A DNA stretch of 64,000 nt from G963664585 sp963664585 (GTDB lineage: Bacteria; Bacillota; Clostridia; Oscillospirales; Ruminococcaceae): contig CAXXEO010000015.1 of assembly GCA_963664585.2 (NCBI GenBank), positions 1-64,000 of the forward strand, given 5' to 3'. The position numbers and the translations under genes were made by a program. The notes beneath the pieces are model-generated. The model was not told the DNA's origin. It did no database searches and worked only from the letters and a program-made list of their open reading frames with translations. Positions 1-9,325 of the stretch are shown here, one piece after another. The first letter of the stretch is position 1; each line of letters begins with the position of its first letter.

Positions 1-42
1 AAAAGGAGTTTTTTTGTCCGCTTCATCGCTAAAGCTTTTTTG

Positions 43-71
43 GCTCCACCGACATAGTCGGTGGTGTTTTC
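43..71 (+). terminator. Rho-independent terminator-like hairpin
   Basis: CCACCGAC and GTCGGTGG pair across a 3-nt loop and are followed by TGTTTTC. This probably ends a transcript entering from the left of the window. No gene is visible to its left inside the window. Confidence 0.6.
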
Positions 72-82
72 ACAACAACTAT

Positions 83-120
83 ACCCCCAATCGCAGTGTG
101 AAAACTACGATTGGGGGTAT
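83..120. terminator. Bidirectional hairpin downstream of the first pseudogene
   Basis: Inverted repeat ATACCCCCAATCG / CGATTGGGGGTAT with a 12-nt loop, followed by TTTATC on the plus strand. It lies downstream of the minus-strand gene remnant at 211-952 and could end transcripts from both sides. Its ACCCCCAA arms resemble those of the hairpin at 13401-13444. Confidence 0.6.
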
Positions 121-210
121 TTATCATTTATCCTTTTGCCTGCTTCAAAATTATGCACTGTAGAGCCGGGGTTACTGCAAGTAAGTCAACTGTAGTTGCT
201 TATGACCTTT

Positions 211-952
211 TTAAGGATATGAGATGGTACACTCAGCGGCAAAGGTTGACAAAGTAATCGAAAAGGGCTCAGCATATCCGGCCCCTTTAAAATTCTTTGC
301 ATTTTCTCCCAACATCAACTCCGGATGGAACTGAACAGAGAAGATCTTCTTGTTTTCATGTTCCAATGCCTCGGGTACACCATCAGCCGAGTGAGCGGTA
401 ATTTTTAATCCGGTACCCAACTTTTCAACAGCCTGACGATGGAAGGTGTTGGCACTGAACTCCTTACCGTACAGCTTTTCAAGTATCGAGCCCGGCTCTG
501 CTGTGATCGTGTGCGAGCTGCCGTCGGAATGCTCCAGCCCCTTTACTTTCTTCAAGCTTTGAATCAGGGTACCGCCCAGGGCGACATTAATCAGAAGGTT
601 CCCGCGGCAGATCCCCATAATCGGTTTTCCCCGCCTTATAAAATGCTTTAAAACATTTCAAATTCCAGCGCGTCGCGATATATATGCACATTGGCCTGAC
701 TTTTCATCTAAACAAAGGTGTATTATAACGTCCCGGATGATTATCATATTTTCCACCGGTGAGCAGAAGCCCATCAGCCATATCGCAGTACTGATCATCC
801 ATGCAGGTTGCCAAAGGCGATATTGGAATGCCGCCGACGGCAGTAATGGAATGAGTATAGGGTTTATTGATATTATAGTATGGGGCAAAACGCATCATAG
901 CCGCTCCGTAGTCTTGTTCACTGGTTACAAGTATAATCGGTTTCTTTTCCAT
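211..952 (-). pseudogene. Gamma-glutamyl-GABA hydrolase-like (class I glutamine amidotransferase, peptidase C26), frameshifted
   Basis: The start at 952 has a good ribosome site (AAGGAG, 9 nt upstream) and opens with MEKKPIILVTSEQ. The N-terminal half carries the DGLLLTGG motif of PuuD-like hydrolases. The frame breaks near 640-705; after it the reading resumes in another frame with GKPIMGICRG, containing the nucleophile cysteine, and later the VQFHPE motif with the catalytic histidine and glutamate. The usual C-terminal helix is replaced by an unrelated tail ending in ISYP. The family cleaves gamma-glutamyl amides, for instance in putrescine breakdown. At least one frameshift makes a working product unlikely. 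It stands in tandem with a second decayed copy of the same family, so a duplicated gene pair has been lost together. Confidence 0.8.
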
Positions 953-977
953 AATCGGCAACTCCTTTACACAATTA

Positions 978-1702
978 TTAAGCTTGATACTGTTTGCACA
1001 GATTGACAAAATACTCAAATAATTTTGTCATATCGGCACCATATGGAGGATCAGCGAATTCCCCTCTTCCCCTTTCAGGATGCCATGTACCCCGATAATG
1101 GGAAGTGTATCATGTTCCAGTGCCTCAGCACGCCCTCTTCCGACCAGGCAGTAATCTTTATGCCTTCCCCTAGCTTATCCACAAAAAAGCGGTGACGGCT
1201 GTTGACGAGGAATTCTTCTCCAAAAGCTTTGCAAGGACAGAACCGGGCTCAGCCTTGACCGTATGTGCTATGCTTGAGCCATGCTCAGTGCCAAACACCA
1301 CAGGAATCGCTTTAGGATTAAGAGTCCCGCCCTGCGCTACATTGATCATCTGATGCCCTAAACAGATCCCCAAAACGGGCTTGCCGGCATCACGAAACGC
1401 TTTATAAATGCCCAAATCAAACGGCTCACGCGTACCTTTAATATACTTGCTTTGGTCCTCCTCTCGTAAATTTACCGGACAAAAAGTTATCAGGATGTAC
1501 GGGCATTGAGCCAACCATTACCAGTCCATCGGCAATTTTGGTATATTCTTCAAATAAAGAAGGATCAACCGCCAATAGAGGAATACCGCCTCCGGCGACA
1601 ACTGCGAGTGGGTAAGTATTATTAACCATATATTGCTGGCAGTGGAAAGCTGGGTCCGATATCATGGGCAGGCGCGATCAGGATAGCAGGCTTTCTTTTC
1701 AT
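978..1702 (-). pseudogene. Second gamma-glutamyl-GABA hydrolase-like pseudogene
   Basis: The start at 1702 follows AAGGAG and opens with MKRKPAILIAPAHDIG, then the frame is lost near 1640. Family motifs continue in shifted frames: VVAGGGIPLL and DGLVMVGS, then GKPVLGICLGHQMINVAQGG with the nucleophile cysteine, and finally HPERGRGEFADPP and a normal C-terminal helix ending at 978. At least three frame changes are needed to read the whole family domain. It lies 25 bp upstream of the other remnant in the same direction, so the two were probably one operon for hydrolysing gamma-glutamyl compounds. The DNA quality of the rest of the window argues against sequencing error, but raw reads would settle it. 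Confidence 0.8.
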
Positions 1703-1927
1703 ACTTTGCACTCCTTAAACCACAGATTGTTTATTTTTCCAGTATATCATACGAAAGAAGCATTTGTCGACGGGTTTTTAATGTTGTGTTTATAATGAGT
1801 ACTGAATAACTATAAGCGCAACAGTCATTGCGTTTACACGCAAACTTAGTAATGATCCAAGAGCGTTTTATGTACCTAAGTTAAAATAATTACTATTTAT
1901 GATAGTCTTGAATAGATGGATTATAGG

Positions 1928-2035
1928 TATAGCCAATTAACTTAAAAACCAGTTATATATAAAACGTCATTTTCTTCCCCCCGCCTTCGGCGAGGGAAGA
2001 AATCACAAGCTTGTTTTTCAAGTTAATCAACTATA
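1928..2035 (+). repeat. MITE-A copy 1 (forward orientation)
   Basis: About 108 bp, counting one TA on each side. It begins TATAGCCAATTAACTT, has the central hairpin with TTC loop (right arm slightly degraded, GGCGAGGG) and ends TTAATCAACTATA. It lies in the gene-free stretch 1703-2217, which otherwise holds only a terminator. Confidence 0.9.
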
Positions 2036-2062
2036 CAAGCAAAAAGCTATGCAATAATCACT

Positions 2063-2106
2063 AAAAGCTCTGCCTGCGTCCTAAAACGCTTCAGGCAGAG
2101 CTTTTA
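2063..2106. terminator. Strong bidirectional terminator
   Basis: AAAAGCTCTGCCTG and CAGGCAGAGCTTTT form a 14-bp stem with A-tract before and T-tract after, so it can work on both strands. It serves the minus-strand GyrI-like remnant. A near copy lies at 47584-47631. Confidence 0.75.
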
Positions 2107-2217
2107 CAATGCAAGATATTCATATTCGACGACTGGAGGGTCTCTCATGCTTGCGCATCAATATAATAATGCGTTTACAGTACGTTTTTCGATTATTTCT
2201 GTTTAGAACACAAGTCC

Positions 2218-2684
2218 TTATCGGTCTATCAACGGCATCACAATTTTTGTCAAAAGCTCACTTTCAGGCACATCAGCGGGCGAGTTATAGTAGTACTCAT
2301 AGTAAACTCCTGTCGCCTGACAGTGGATTTTCTTCTATCCAGCGGAATATCTCGTCATAAACGCCGCTCATGCCGGCATAGGCGCCTTTATACATATAGG
2401 TAACGGCTTTTCCTTCGGGAAGTATCCCGGCTTTTATATCCCCGGCATCTTTTTGCATTTCGGATATGGGAAAGCCCATTTCTACGTCCAGATCGCTCAT
2501 ATCCCAGATTATGATAGGCGGTGTAGGGTGCATCCGAAGGCTGCACGCCAATCTTATTTAAGTGTTCCATCATCCTGCAATAGGTTTCTCCAATCACCTG
2601 GGGCAGGTTTTCGAGCTTTGTCCGCAGGCGGACAAAGAGCACAGGCTGCGCGTTTAGTTGTTTCATAGTGATTTCATTTTTCAT
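2218..2684 (-). pseudogene. GyrI-like / AraC effector-binding domain protein, frameshifted
   Basis: The start at 2684 (ribosome site AAGGGA) gives MKNEITMKQLNAQPVL and a GyrI-like small-molecule binding fold (SHS2-type) with the YHNL segment. The frame shifts near 2500 into a segment with DVEMGFPISE and GKAVTYMYKGAY, and again near 2300 into YYNSPADVPESELLTKI, ending at the stop at 2218. All three pieces are in family order and together make a typical domain of about 155 residues. Such proteins act as stand-alone drug-binding or hydrolase-like proteins. At least two frameshifts, so probably inactive. It is the third decayed gene in a row at this end of the window. Confidence 0.8.
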
Positions 2685-2727
2685 GTTTCATCATCCCTTC
2701 TGTTTTTATCAAGTTTAACATGGATTG

Positions 2728-2747
2728 TATGACATCTGTATGTCATA
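2728..2747. promoter_or_regulatory. Inverted repeat, possible operator
   Basis: TATGACAT and ATGTCATA form perfect 8-bp arms around a CTGT spacer, just upstream of the GyrI-like remnant and downstream of the ABC permease gene. This is typical of a dimeric repressor site. The binding protein is not identifiable from the window. Confidence 0.45.
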
Positions 2748-2849
2748 TTTAAAAAGGGAGGATACAATAAAAATTGGATAAGCCGCCTGCCGTACTCCAT
2801 AGCATATAAAAGTTACCGGGTTGTGAACTGCCTTGTTGCTTTTAATCAT

Positions 2850-5261
2850 TTATAGTGACGCAATTACTTCAGAAATGCCCTTGGCCTTTATTCTTTTTAA
2901 CGGACTGATAACTGAAAATACCGTGACAAAAAAAGTGAAAACCAACACCATAACGATTTGTAATAAAGGGAATTTCCATATCACATGAAAGCTAGTCAAC
3001 AAATAGGTGATCAAAACCTTTTGCAGAATAATTCCAAGAATACTGCCGAAGAAACAGCCGGTCAGACTGTATGTTAAGGCTTCCGTCAGAACCATTTTAT
3101 CCAGTTGCGTACCCGACATACCAACAGCGCGCATCACTCCCAGATATTTCGTTTTTGACGCCACGCTTGTATTCATGGTGTTTACAATATTCAAAATGCT
3201 GATCAGGGCGATTACCGCCACAAATCCATAGACAAAGACAGCCATAGTCAAAAAGGTTTGATTAATCTCAGTATTCTTTTGGCGCGAATCAAGAAAAGTG
3301 ATCGAAGGATTCAGCATGCCTTTTATTTGACTCATGGTTTGCTCCTGGTTCTTTTTATTCAACTGAATATCCAGGATGTCATAGGTTGACTTGCCGGTCA
3401 GCTCAATAAATATCTTTTCAGTCGTAATAAACGTCGCCAAATTCTGCTTTGAATCACTGAAAGGAACAGAATTCAGTATCCCCATGACTGTTAACTCTTT
3501 TGTCCCATCCGATGTCCCAATATAAATTTTATCACCTATCCGCAAATTTGCAGTCTCTTTAACACCGTCTTTTCTGGAATTAGCGGCGACAGCGATCACC
3601 CCGTTTTGCGCATTCAATTTCTCCTCAGAAAATTCCCCTGCGATTAAATTCGGTGTCGCCCATTTCAATTGATTTTGTTCATAAGAAATAAGCCACGAGC
3701 TTTCTGGGGGGACAAACAAACCATTTTCTGTTGTCTTAACGCCCCCCAAACTTTCCTTATAGGCGTCGGTAAGTCTTGAAGAATCAAAAGTGGCATTGAC
3801 ATAATCGAACATCCTCCCATAGACTCTTTTCACCCCGTCGATATCCGACATACTGTTATAAAGTTTCTGCCCTATCCCCTGTTGCGACGTTATAGAAATG
3901 TCTGGCGTATAGGGCTTGGTGGTCTTCAGGCCGGCGTACATAAAGTCGACAAATACATGAAAGCCCAAGAACATGATGATACTGATTGCAATCGAACACG
4001 ACATTAAAAAAAGTGTTTTCTTTTTCATCACGGCATTGTTGATGCCCATCGCTATTTCAGCAGGCAATGCTTTTGTCAGCAATCCCCGCTTTTGTGTCTT
4101 AGAAATTCTAATATCATTGCTTCCCGTGACAGCGTTAACCGGTGAAATCTGTGCCGCTTTCTTTGCCGGCAGCAACGAGGCAATGAAAACTGTCAGAAAC
4201 CCGATTACGATTCCTGTGCCTATCCCGGTGAAACTCAGACTAAAAAGCGGTATCTGGCCAAAAAGACTGTTGTTATAAAATTTAAGAATAGCGCAGCATA
4301 CTAATGTCATGAACATTCCGGCTAGTAAGCCCAGAGGAATCGCCATACAGGTAATCACAAATCCTTCTCTTTTTACAAGCTTTTTAATCTGTGCCTTCGA
4401 TGCGCCGATGCAGCGTAAAAGACCAAATTGCCGAACCCTTTCCATCACGGAAATATGAAAAGTGTTATAAATCATCACAACACCCGCGATGAGTACGATT
4501 ACAAACAAAACAGCACCGACCTCATACAGCCCTAACGCCGCTTTATACTTACTCTGTCCAATGACGGCTAGCAGGCGTTCGTTATGCGCAATCCTGTCTT
4601 CAGCAATATTCAAACTGTTCCTTATTTCTTGCTCAGCATGAATGATGTTGGCTTTTTGTTTAAATTGAATGAGATAAAAGATTTTTTGCGCTGGAATCAA
4701 ATCGGCACCATCCATAGACAAGAAAATACCCGGCACGCCCTCAGCCTTCATATTCCCCAGATCGTTAAAGATTCCGCTGATGGTAAATTCTCTTATTGAA
4801 CCGTCTGCCAAAGTGATAGATACGGTATCTCCTGCTTTAAGAGCCAGTTGAAGGCTTTCGGCCGCCCAACGTTCCAGCATAATCTCATTTTTGCCCACTG
4901 GATAATGACCCTCGATAACCTGAACACATAGATTCTCCGCAAAGTTTTCATCCAACGCCCCAAGTTCGCAGGCAACGCCATTGATGCTTCCCTTGCCCAG
5001 CACTTTCCATCTTCCGGCGTTTTTTACATCGATCCGGCTGCCAATGACACGCATTTCTTCCTTAGTGGCATCAATAAGCCCTATATGATAATTGCCGTAA
5101 TCATAAATAACCTGTGCTTTTTCAAACTGCAAAAGCACATCCAACATAGAAAACACACCAGTGACAAGGGCAACAGAGATAGCAACACTCAGAATAGTCA
5201 ACCCTGTTTTCTTTTTATGCGCCCCGAGATACCGAAATACAAGAGTAAGATAGGAGGTCAT
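2850..5261 (-). CDS. ABC transporter permease, FtsX/MacB type, duplicated domain
   Basis: 803 residues. It shows a MacB/FtsX layout used twice: one membrane helix near residues 18-40, an extracytoplasmic domain to about 250, three helices between 255 and 375, then a second helix near 420-445, another external domain and three helices at the C-terminus. FtsX-like permeases of this kind do not carry substrates across the membrane in the classic way but couple ATP hydrolysis to extracellular work, often lipoprotein or peptide release. It overlaps the ATPase gene by 4 nt (ATGA), so the two are translationally coupled. A response regulator and histidine kinase lie upstream in the same direction, as in Vex/Vnc and Bce-like peptide-resistance modules. 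Substrate unknown. Confidence 0.9.
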   Translation of the reverse strand: MTSYLTLVFRYLGAHKKKTGLTILSVAISVALVTGVFSMLDVLLQFEKAQVIYDYGNYHIGLIDATKEEMRVIGSRIDVKNAGRWKVLGKGSINGVACELGALDENFAENLCVQVIEGHYPVGKNEIMLERWAAESLQLALKAGDTVSITLADGSIREFTISGIFNDLGNMKAEGVPGIFLSMDGADLIPAQKIFYLIQFKQKANIIHAEQEIRNSLNIAEDRIAHNERLLAVIGQSKYKAALGLYEVGAVLFVIVLIAGVVMIYNTFHISVMERVRQFGLLRCIGASKAQIKKLVKREGFVITCMAIPLGLLAGMFMTLVCCAILKFYNNSLFGQIPLFSLSFTGIGTGIVIGFLTVFIASLLPAKKAAQISPVNAVTGSNDIRISKTQKRGLLTKALPAEIAMGINNAVMKKKTLFLMSCSIAISIIMFLGFHVFVDFMYAGLKTTKPYTPDISITSQQGIGQKLYNSMSDIDGVKRVYGRMFDYVNATFDSSRLTDAYKESLGGVKTTENGLFVPPESSWLISYEQNQLKWATPNLIAGEFSEEKLNAQNGVIAVAANSRKDGVKETANLRIGDKIYIGTSDGTKELTVMGILNSVPFSDSKQNLATFITTEKIFIELTGKSTYDILDIQLNKKNQEQTMSQIKGMLNPSITFLDSRQKNTEINQTFLTMAVFVYGFVAVIALISILNIVNTMNTSVASKTKYLGVMRAVGMSGTQLDKMVLTEALTYSLTGCFFGSILGIILQKVLITYLLTSFHVIWKFPLLQIVMVLVFTFFVTVFSVISPLKRIKAKGISEVIASL

Positions 5262-5944
5262 TTTCCTGCACCTCCAAGCTCGGAGACAACGCCGTCCTCG
5301 ACACTTAGGACCCTGTCGGCAAAGGAAGCATAGCTTTGATTGTGCGTGATCATAATCAAGGTCTGATCATATCTGTCAACAGAAAGCCTTAGGAGATTGA
5401 TTACATCCTTGCTGTTTTTGCTGTCGAGGTTTCCGGTTGGCTCATCTGCCAGAATAATCGCAGGCTTTGCAGCAAGTGCCCGTCCGATGGCCACACGCTG
5501 CTGCTGACCGCCGGACAGTTGATTTGGCAGATGGTGCCTTCTGTCCGACAACCCCAAAATGCCCATAAGTTCATCGATATAGTGCTGGTCCGGCTTTTTG
5601 TAATCTAACAATAGCGGCAAAACGATGTTTTCTTCCACATTCAGTTCTGGGACCAGATTGTAAGCCTGAAAAATAAAGCCGATATTGCGTCTGCGAAAAA
5701 CCGACAATTCGTTTTCCCGCATAGAAAATATATCACGGCCGTCCAAGCTAACCTTTCCCGATGTTGGGTTATCAAGCGCGCCCAACAGATTGAGAAGCGT
5801 GCTTTTTCCAGACCCAGATGGCCCAACGATGGAAACAAATTCGCCCTTAGAAATAGAAAACGTCACGTTTTTTAACGCTTCCACCTTTGTATCGCCTTTA
5901 CCATATGTTTTACATAAATCCTTTGCTGTCAGTATATCCAACAT
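5258..5944 (-). CDS. ABC transporter ATP-binding protein (MacB/LolD-like)
   Basis: 228 residues from the ATG at 5944, chosen because GAGTGAGG stands 5-10 nt upstream; an in-frame ATG further up lacks a ribosome site. Walker A GPSGSGKS is at residues 41-48, the Q-loop in FIFQAYNL, the signature LSGGQQQR and Walker B ILADEPTG follow, then the switch histidine in MITHNQ. It is the energy-supplying partner of the FtsX-type permease whose start codon overlaps its stop. Family members power lipoprotein or antimicrobial peptide handling at the membrane. Confidence 0.93.
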   Translation of the reverse strand: MLDILTAKDLCKTYGKGDTKVEALKNVTFSISKGEFVSIVGPSGSGKSTLLNLLGALDNPTSGKVSLDGRDIFSMRENELSVFRRRNIGFIFQAYNLVPELNVEENIVLPLLLDYKKPDQHYIDELMGILGLSDRRHHLPNQLSGGQQQRVAIGRALAAKPAIILADEPTGNLDSKNSKDVINLLRLSVDRYDQTLIMITHNQSYASFADRVLSVEDGVVSELGGAGK

Positions 5945-6010
5945 AAACACCTCACTCATCATTTCCATCAGATGATAACAAACTCATCTTACGGGCAAGT
6001 GAATTTAAGC

Positions 6011-7255
6011 TTACAGATTCGTAAGCTTTGGAAAAGTCATATAGAATGTCGTTCCTTTTCCCAGTTCACTCTCCACGACTATGGAGCCGCCATGCTTCTC
6101 GATAATGGATTTTGAGAGAGTAAGTCCGATTCCGATCCCTTGTTTATCCTTTGAAAATCGGCTTCTATAGAATCTTTTGAATATATAATGAATATCCTCC
6201 GGATGGATCCCCAGTCCATTGTCTCTGATTGCAATTCTTGTTACAACGGATGTTTCATCGCACAGAAGCTCAATTTTGTTCTCTGGCTTCGTATGATCCA
6301 ACCCGTTTTTAATGATATTGCTCACCGCTTCTAAAAGCCAATCCTTATCAAAACAAAGGGTAATCTGATTGTCACACGCTAAGGTTATCGTCTTGTCCTC
6401 GATTTCAGCACGAGTATGGAACCGATCGATTACACTTTTCAAAAAATCATTTACGTTATAAATTCGTTTTTCAAGATTGACCGCACCTGCATCAAGTCTG
6501 GCCAGTTTGAGAAGATTTGAAATTAGATTTTCCATCCTATCCAATTCGTTCCTGCTTTTTAAAAGAAAGCGGTCCACGACGTCATTGCCGCTGTTTTCAT
6601 CCCGGATAATTTCATTATACATCTGAAGCGCGGTGAGGGGCGTCTTGAGCTGATGCGATATCTCTGAAATCGTATCCTTCAGAAATTCTTGGTTTTGCTT
6701 CTCCTTCGTGAGATGGGCAGTCAGCGAAGTGGCCATTACATTGACAGTGGAAAAAAGCTTAGACAAGCTCCCCTCTTCACTATCGCTTAAGCGAATGTTG
6801 TGATCGCCTGATAAAAACTGTGAAAGATCAGCATTGGCCTTTTCAAGCTTTCTGCTTTGTCCGGCAACGAAAAGAAGCAGTGGCGCAAGTATTGCAAGTG
6901 ACAAGGTGACGGTCAGCAAAAGTGCCCTCACTGCGTATTCTTGATGAAAGCTTCTGACCTCGGGTATCAGGCTGCTGTTGACACTGCTGTCATATCCCGT
7001 TGGCTGCAGTAGAGCCCGTCCTGCCGTTAGATCCTCATTTGTTTTCTCGGCTGTAAAGGCAGTAGCAATTTGCTGCTTTTCTAAACTATTACGATATAAG
7101 TACCCTGCGACTGCATAATCGTGTGAGATCATTTCTTTTTTAATATTCTCAGAAATAATGCCTGCCGCGACCTGTCCCGCTATAATGAAACATAGCAGAA
7201 TCATGATGACAGCAATCAAAAAATTCCTCACATCTTTTTGGGCGAATAGCTTCAT
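6011..7255 (-). CDS. Sensor histidine kinase
   Basis: 414 residues. Helix 1 at about 12-35 and helix 2 at about 109-131 bracket a short extracytoplasmic sensor loop of roughly 75 residues. A HAMP-like linker follows, then the phosphoacceptor His201 in ISHQLKTPL, the N-box IIKNGLDHT, and the ATP-lid motifs DNGLGI and GIGIGLTLS. The start is preceded by GAGG. It lies 9 nt after the response regulator and 66 bp before the ABC genes. The real external loop separates it from the loop-less BceS-type kinases, so it may sense a ligand directly. It presumably controls the adjacent transporter. Confidence 0.93.
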   Translation of the reverse strand: MKLFAQKDVRNFLIAVIMILLCFIIAGQVAAGIISENIKKEMISHDYAVAGYLYRNSLEKQQIATAFTAEKTNEDLTAGRALLQPTGYDSSVNSSLIPEVRSFHQEYAVRALLLTVTLSLAILAPLLLFVAGQSRKLEKANADLSQFLSGDHNIRLSDSEEGSLSKLFSTVNVMATSLTAHLTKEKQNQEFLKDTISEISHQLKTPLTALQMYNEIIRDENSGNDVVDRFLLKSRNELDRMENLISNLLKLARLDAGAVNLEKRIYNVNDFLKSVIDRFHTRAEIEDKTITLACDNQITLCFDKDWLLEAVSNIIKNGLDHTKPENKIELLCDETSVVTRIAIRDNGLGIHPEDIHYIFKRFYRSRFSKDKQGIGIGLTLSKSIIEKHGGSIVVESELGKGTTFYMTFPKLTNL

Positions 7256-7264
7256 CTTACAGCC

Positions 7265-7951
7265 TCATTTCATAACATCCCATTTATAGCCCAATCTACG
7301 GATAGTAAGCAGAAACTTTGGAGTTTCAGGATCGTCTTCAATCTTGCTTCTGAGCCTGCGCACATATACGGACAGGGTATTGTCATCCACAAAACTGCCA
7401 TTACCATCCCAAAGCTTGTCCAGAATCATTTCTCTTGTTAATATAATATTGGGGTTTTGCATCAGCAGGCACAAAAGCCGATACTCGGCCGCTGTAAGAT
7501 CAAGCTCTTTTTGATCCTTAAATGCGCGGCCTTCCGCCAGTTTGACAGTAAACCCGTTGGACTGCAGTTCAGTATGCCCCTGGTCGGATATTTTGGCACG
7601 GCGAAGTAATGCGTGGATCCTGGATACAAGCTCATTTAATTTAAACGGCTTTGTAATGTAGTCGTCACCGCCAATATCAAGCCCCATTACAATATTCACT
7701 TCTTCATCGGAAGCAGTTAAAAAAATGATAGGCACAGCCGATGACTGCCGCACTTTTTTGCAGATTTCAAAACCACTGCCATCAGGCAGCGCTAGATCAA
7801 GAATTAACAGGTCATATTTATGATCCCTGAGCATAGAAAAGGCTTCGTTCACAGTCCTGGTTATGCTGACATCAAAGCCATTCTTTTGAAGAGAAAATTC
7901 AAGCCCGTCGATCAGGCTCAAATCATCTTCAACCAGCAATATACGGTTCAT
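7265..7951 (-). CDS. OmpR-family response regulator
   Basis: 228 residues from the ATG at 7951, which has GGGAGG 6 nt upstream. The receiver domain has the acidic pair Asp9/Asp10, phosphorylated Asp52 in LILDLALPDG and the KPF lysine. A winged-helix DNA-binding domain follows with DDNTLSVYVRRLRSKI and the C-terminal RRLGYKW. It is the partner of the kinase just downstream and is the first gene of a four-gene unit (regulator, kinase, ATPase, permease). Regulation of the transporter is inferred from position. Confidence 0.94.
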   Translation of the reverse strand: MNRILLVEDDLSLIDGLEFSLQKNGFDVSITRTVNEAFSMLRDHKYDLLILDLALPDGSGFEICKKVRQSSAVPIIFLTASDEEVNIVMGLDIGGDDYITKPFKLNELVSRIHALLRRAKISDQGHTELQSNGFTVKLAEGRAFKDQKELDLTAAEYRLLCLLMQNPNIILTREMILDKLWDGNGSFVDDNTLSVYVRRLRSKIEDDPETPKFLLTIRRLGYKWDVMK

Positions 7952-8007
7952 GCAAAGCCTCCCTTTCATTATGTTTCTCTTGCTATTACAATGCTTGTTT
8001 TTTTATA

Positions 8008-8922
8008 TCACAAGTCCAAATCCCAACGCTCTTCCAAAACATCTTTTCCCCATTCTGGATTTTCGTGGGTTTGCGTGATCTCAAAGCCTTTGCTCTTATA
8101 GATGTGTCTCGCCGCTTGCAGAAAGCTGATTGTTTCAAGAAAAATGTGCTGATAACCTTTTTCTCGGCAGAAATCCAATACCATATCCACAAGTTTGTTT
8201 CCTAAGCCTCTCCCCCGTGTTTCCGGTTCAAGAAGAAAATATCTGAGCTGTGCAATTTTGTCATCCACTTTGACAATCACAATGCTTCCTACAGGATGTC
8301 CATCCAATTCCGCTATCAGCATGCACTCTTTTTGGTCATCGAAATGTTCATAAAAGTAATGTACATTCTTTTCTACATAGCTCCTAAATACAGAGGACAA
8401 GCCATATTCTTTTTCATATAAATCCTGATGGCGCATAATGACATAATCAATATCGCTTTTTATAAAATTCCGAATAATAATGGGACTGACTGCATTAGAT
8501 ATCCTGTTTTGAATGACTTCCATAGCATCCATCACTTCAATAAGCTCGGCTTGACTTAGCGTCTCAATCATTTTTTTAACCTGCGCATCAGATTTTTGAC
8601 TCAGCTCATCGACTTCTTGTCTCCCCTTTTCTGTAAGCATGATACAGTTCACCCGACTGTCTTTTTGGGACTGAGTCTTTACAACAAGCTGATTCAGCTC
8701 AAACCGCTTAATGATTCGGCTCATATAACTGCAGTCGATATTCAGCTGATTTACCATGGTATTTGCAGTGCAATAATCCATTTTACCAATCTCAAATAAA
8801 ACCCGTGCTTCCGTCAAAGAATAGCCGCTGTCTAGGAGGTGTCGGTCAAGTAACCCTAGCACATTGGTATAAAAACGATTAAAGCTTCTGATGTGAGCAA
8901 TAGAATCTGATCGATTTTTCAT
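8008..8922 (-). CDS. MarR-type regulator fused to a GNAT acetyltransferase
   Basis: 304 residues from the ATG at 8922, chosen because GGAG lies 9 nt upstream; the other ATG sits directly on the ribosome site. Residues 1 to about 145 are a MarR winged helix (LTEARVLFEIG, YMSRIIKRFE, KDSRVNCIMLTEKG). Residues from about 150 are a GNAT domain with the acetyl-CoA loop RGRGLGNKL and the C-terminal ARHIYKSKGFE. Such MarR-GNAT fusions are known in Firmicutes; the acetyltransferase may modify the signal or act as its own sensor. An inverted repeat just upstream (8953-9005) may be its own operator. Target genes are not evident. Confidence 0.9.
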   Translation of the reverse strand: MKNRSDSIAHIRSFNRFYTNVLGLLDRHLLDSGYSLTEARVLFEIGKMDYCTANTMVNQLNIDCSYMSRIIKRFELNQLVVKTQSQKDSRVNCIMLTEKGRQEVDELSQKSDAQVKKMIETLSQAELIEVMDAMEVIQNRISNAVSPIIIRNFIKSDIDYVIMRHQDLYEKEYGLSSVFRSYVEKNVHYFYEHFDDQKECMLIAELDGHPVGSIVIVKVDDKIAQLRYFLLEPETRGRGLGNKLVDMVLDFCREKGYQHIFLETISFLQAARHIYKSKGFEITQTHENPEWGKDVLEERWDLDL

Positions 8923-8952
8923 ATCCATCTTCTCCATACAATAAAATAATAT

Positions 8953-9005
8953 AGTTGACTTTGTCCACAATTCTATTGTAGGAGGAATTGAAGACTTAGT
9001 CAACT
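8953..9005. promoter_or_regulatory. Inverted repeat upstream of the MarR-GNAT gene
   Basis: AGTTGACT (8953-8960) and AGTCAACT (8998-9005) are perfect 8-bp inverted halves flanking the probable promoter and leader of the minus-strand MarR-GNAT gene. MarR proteins often repress their own promoter, so an operator is plausible. The 37-nt spacing is long for one dimer. Confidence 0.35.
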
Positions 9006-9043
9006 GCAATGAAAACAAATTACCAAAATCGCTTGCTTGAGAT

Positions 9044-9149
9044 TATAGCCAATTAACTTAAAAACTGGCTATATATATAACGTCATTTTCTTCCCCCGCC
9101 TTCGGCGGGGGAAGAAATCACAAGCTTGTTTTCAAATTAATCAACTATA
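9044..9149 (+). repeat. MITE-A copy 2 (forward orientation)
   Basis: 106 bp, near-consensus, TATAGCC...AACTATA with intact 14-bp central stem and TTC loop. It lies between the divergent MarR-GNAT and GNAT genes. Confidence 0.95.
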
Positions 9150-9325
9150 TCATAGCGAAATATAAAACATGTACAAGAGTGGTAAGTCCTTGTCAATTGA
9201 GAAATGCTTTTTTCATTCGAAAGACAGTCAGACTTTTATTGAAAGGGATACTGCCTTGTTATATAATCAATTATGCGACAACATATTTGTATTTAACGAA
9301 ACCTAAAAGTGCAAAGGGGTCAATT

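Noticed and set aside
2109..2360. Plus-strand frame of 83 codons over the GyrI-like remnant
   Set aside because: No ribosome site; the opposite strand shows domain pieces in family order.
2850..7951. Classic BceRS-BceAB bacitracin module
   Set aside because: The kinase has an external loop of about 75 residues and the permease a duplicated 4+4 helix plan, unlike BceS and BceB; a broader peptide-module label is safer.
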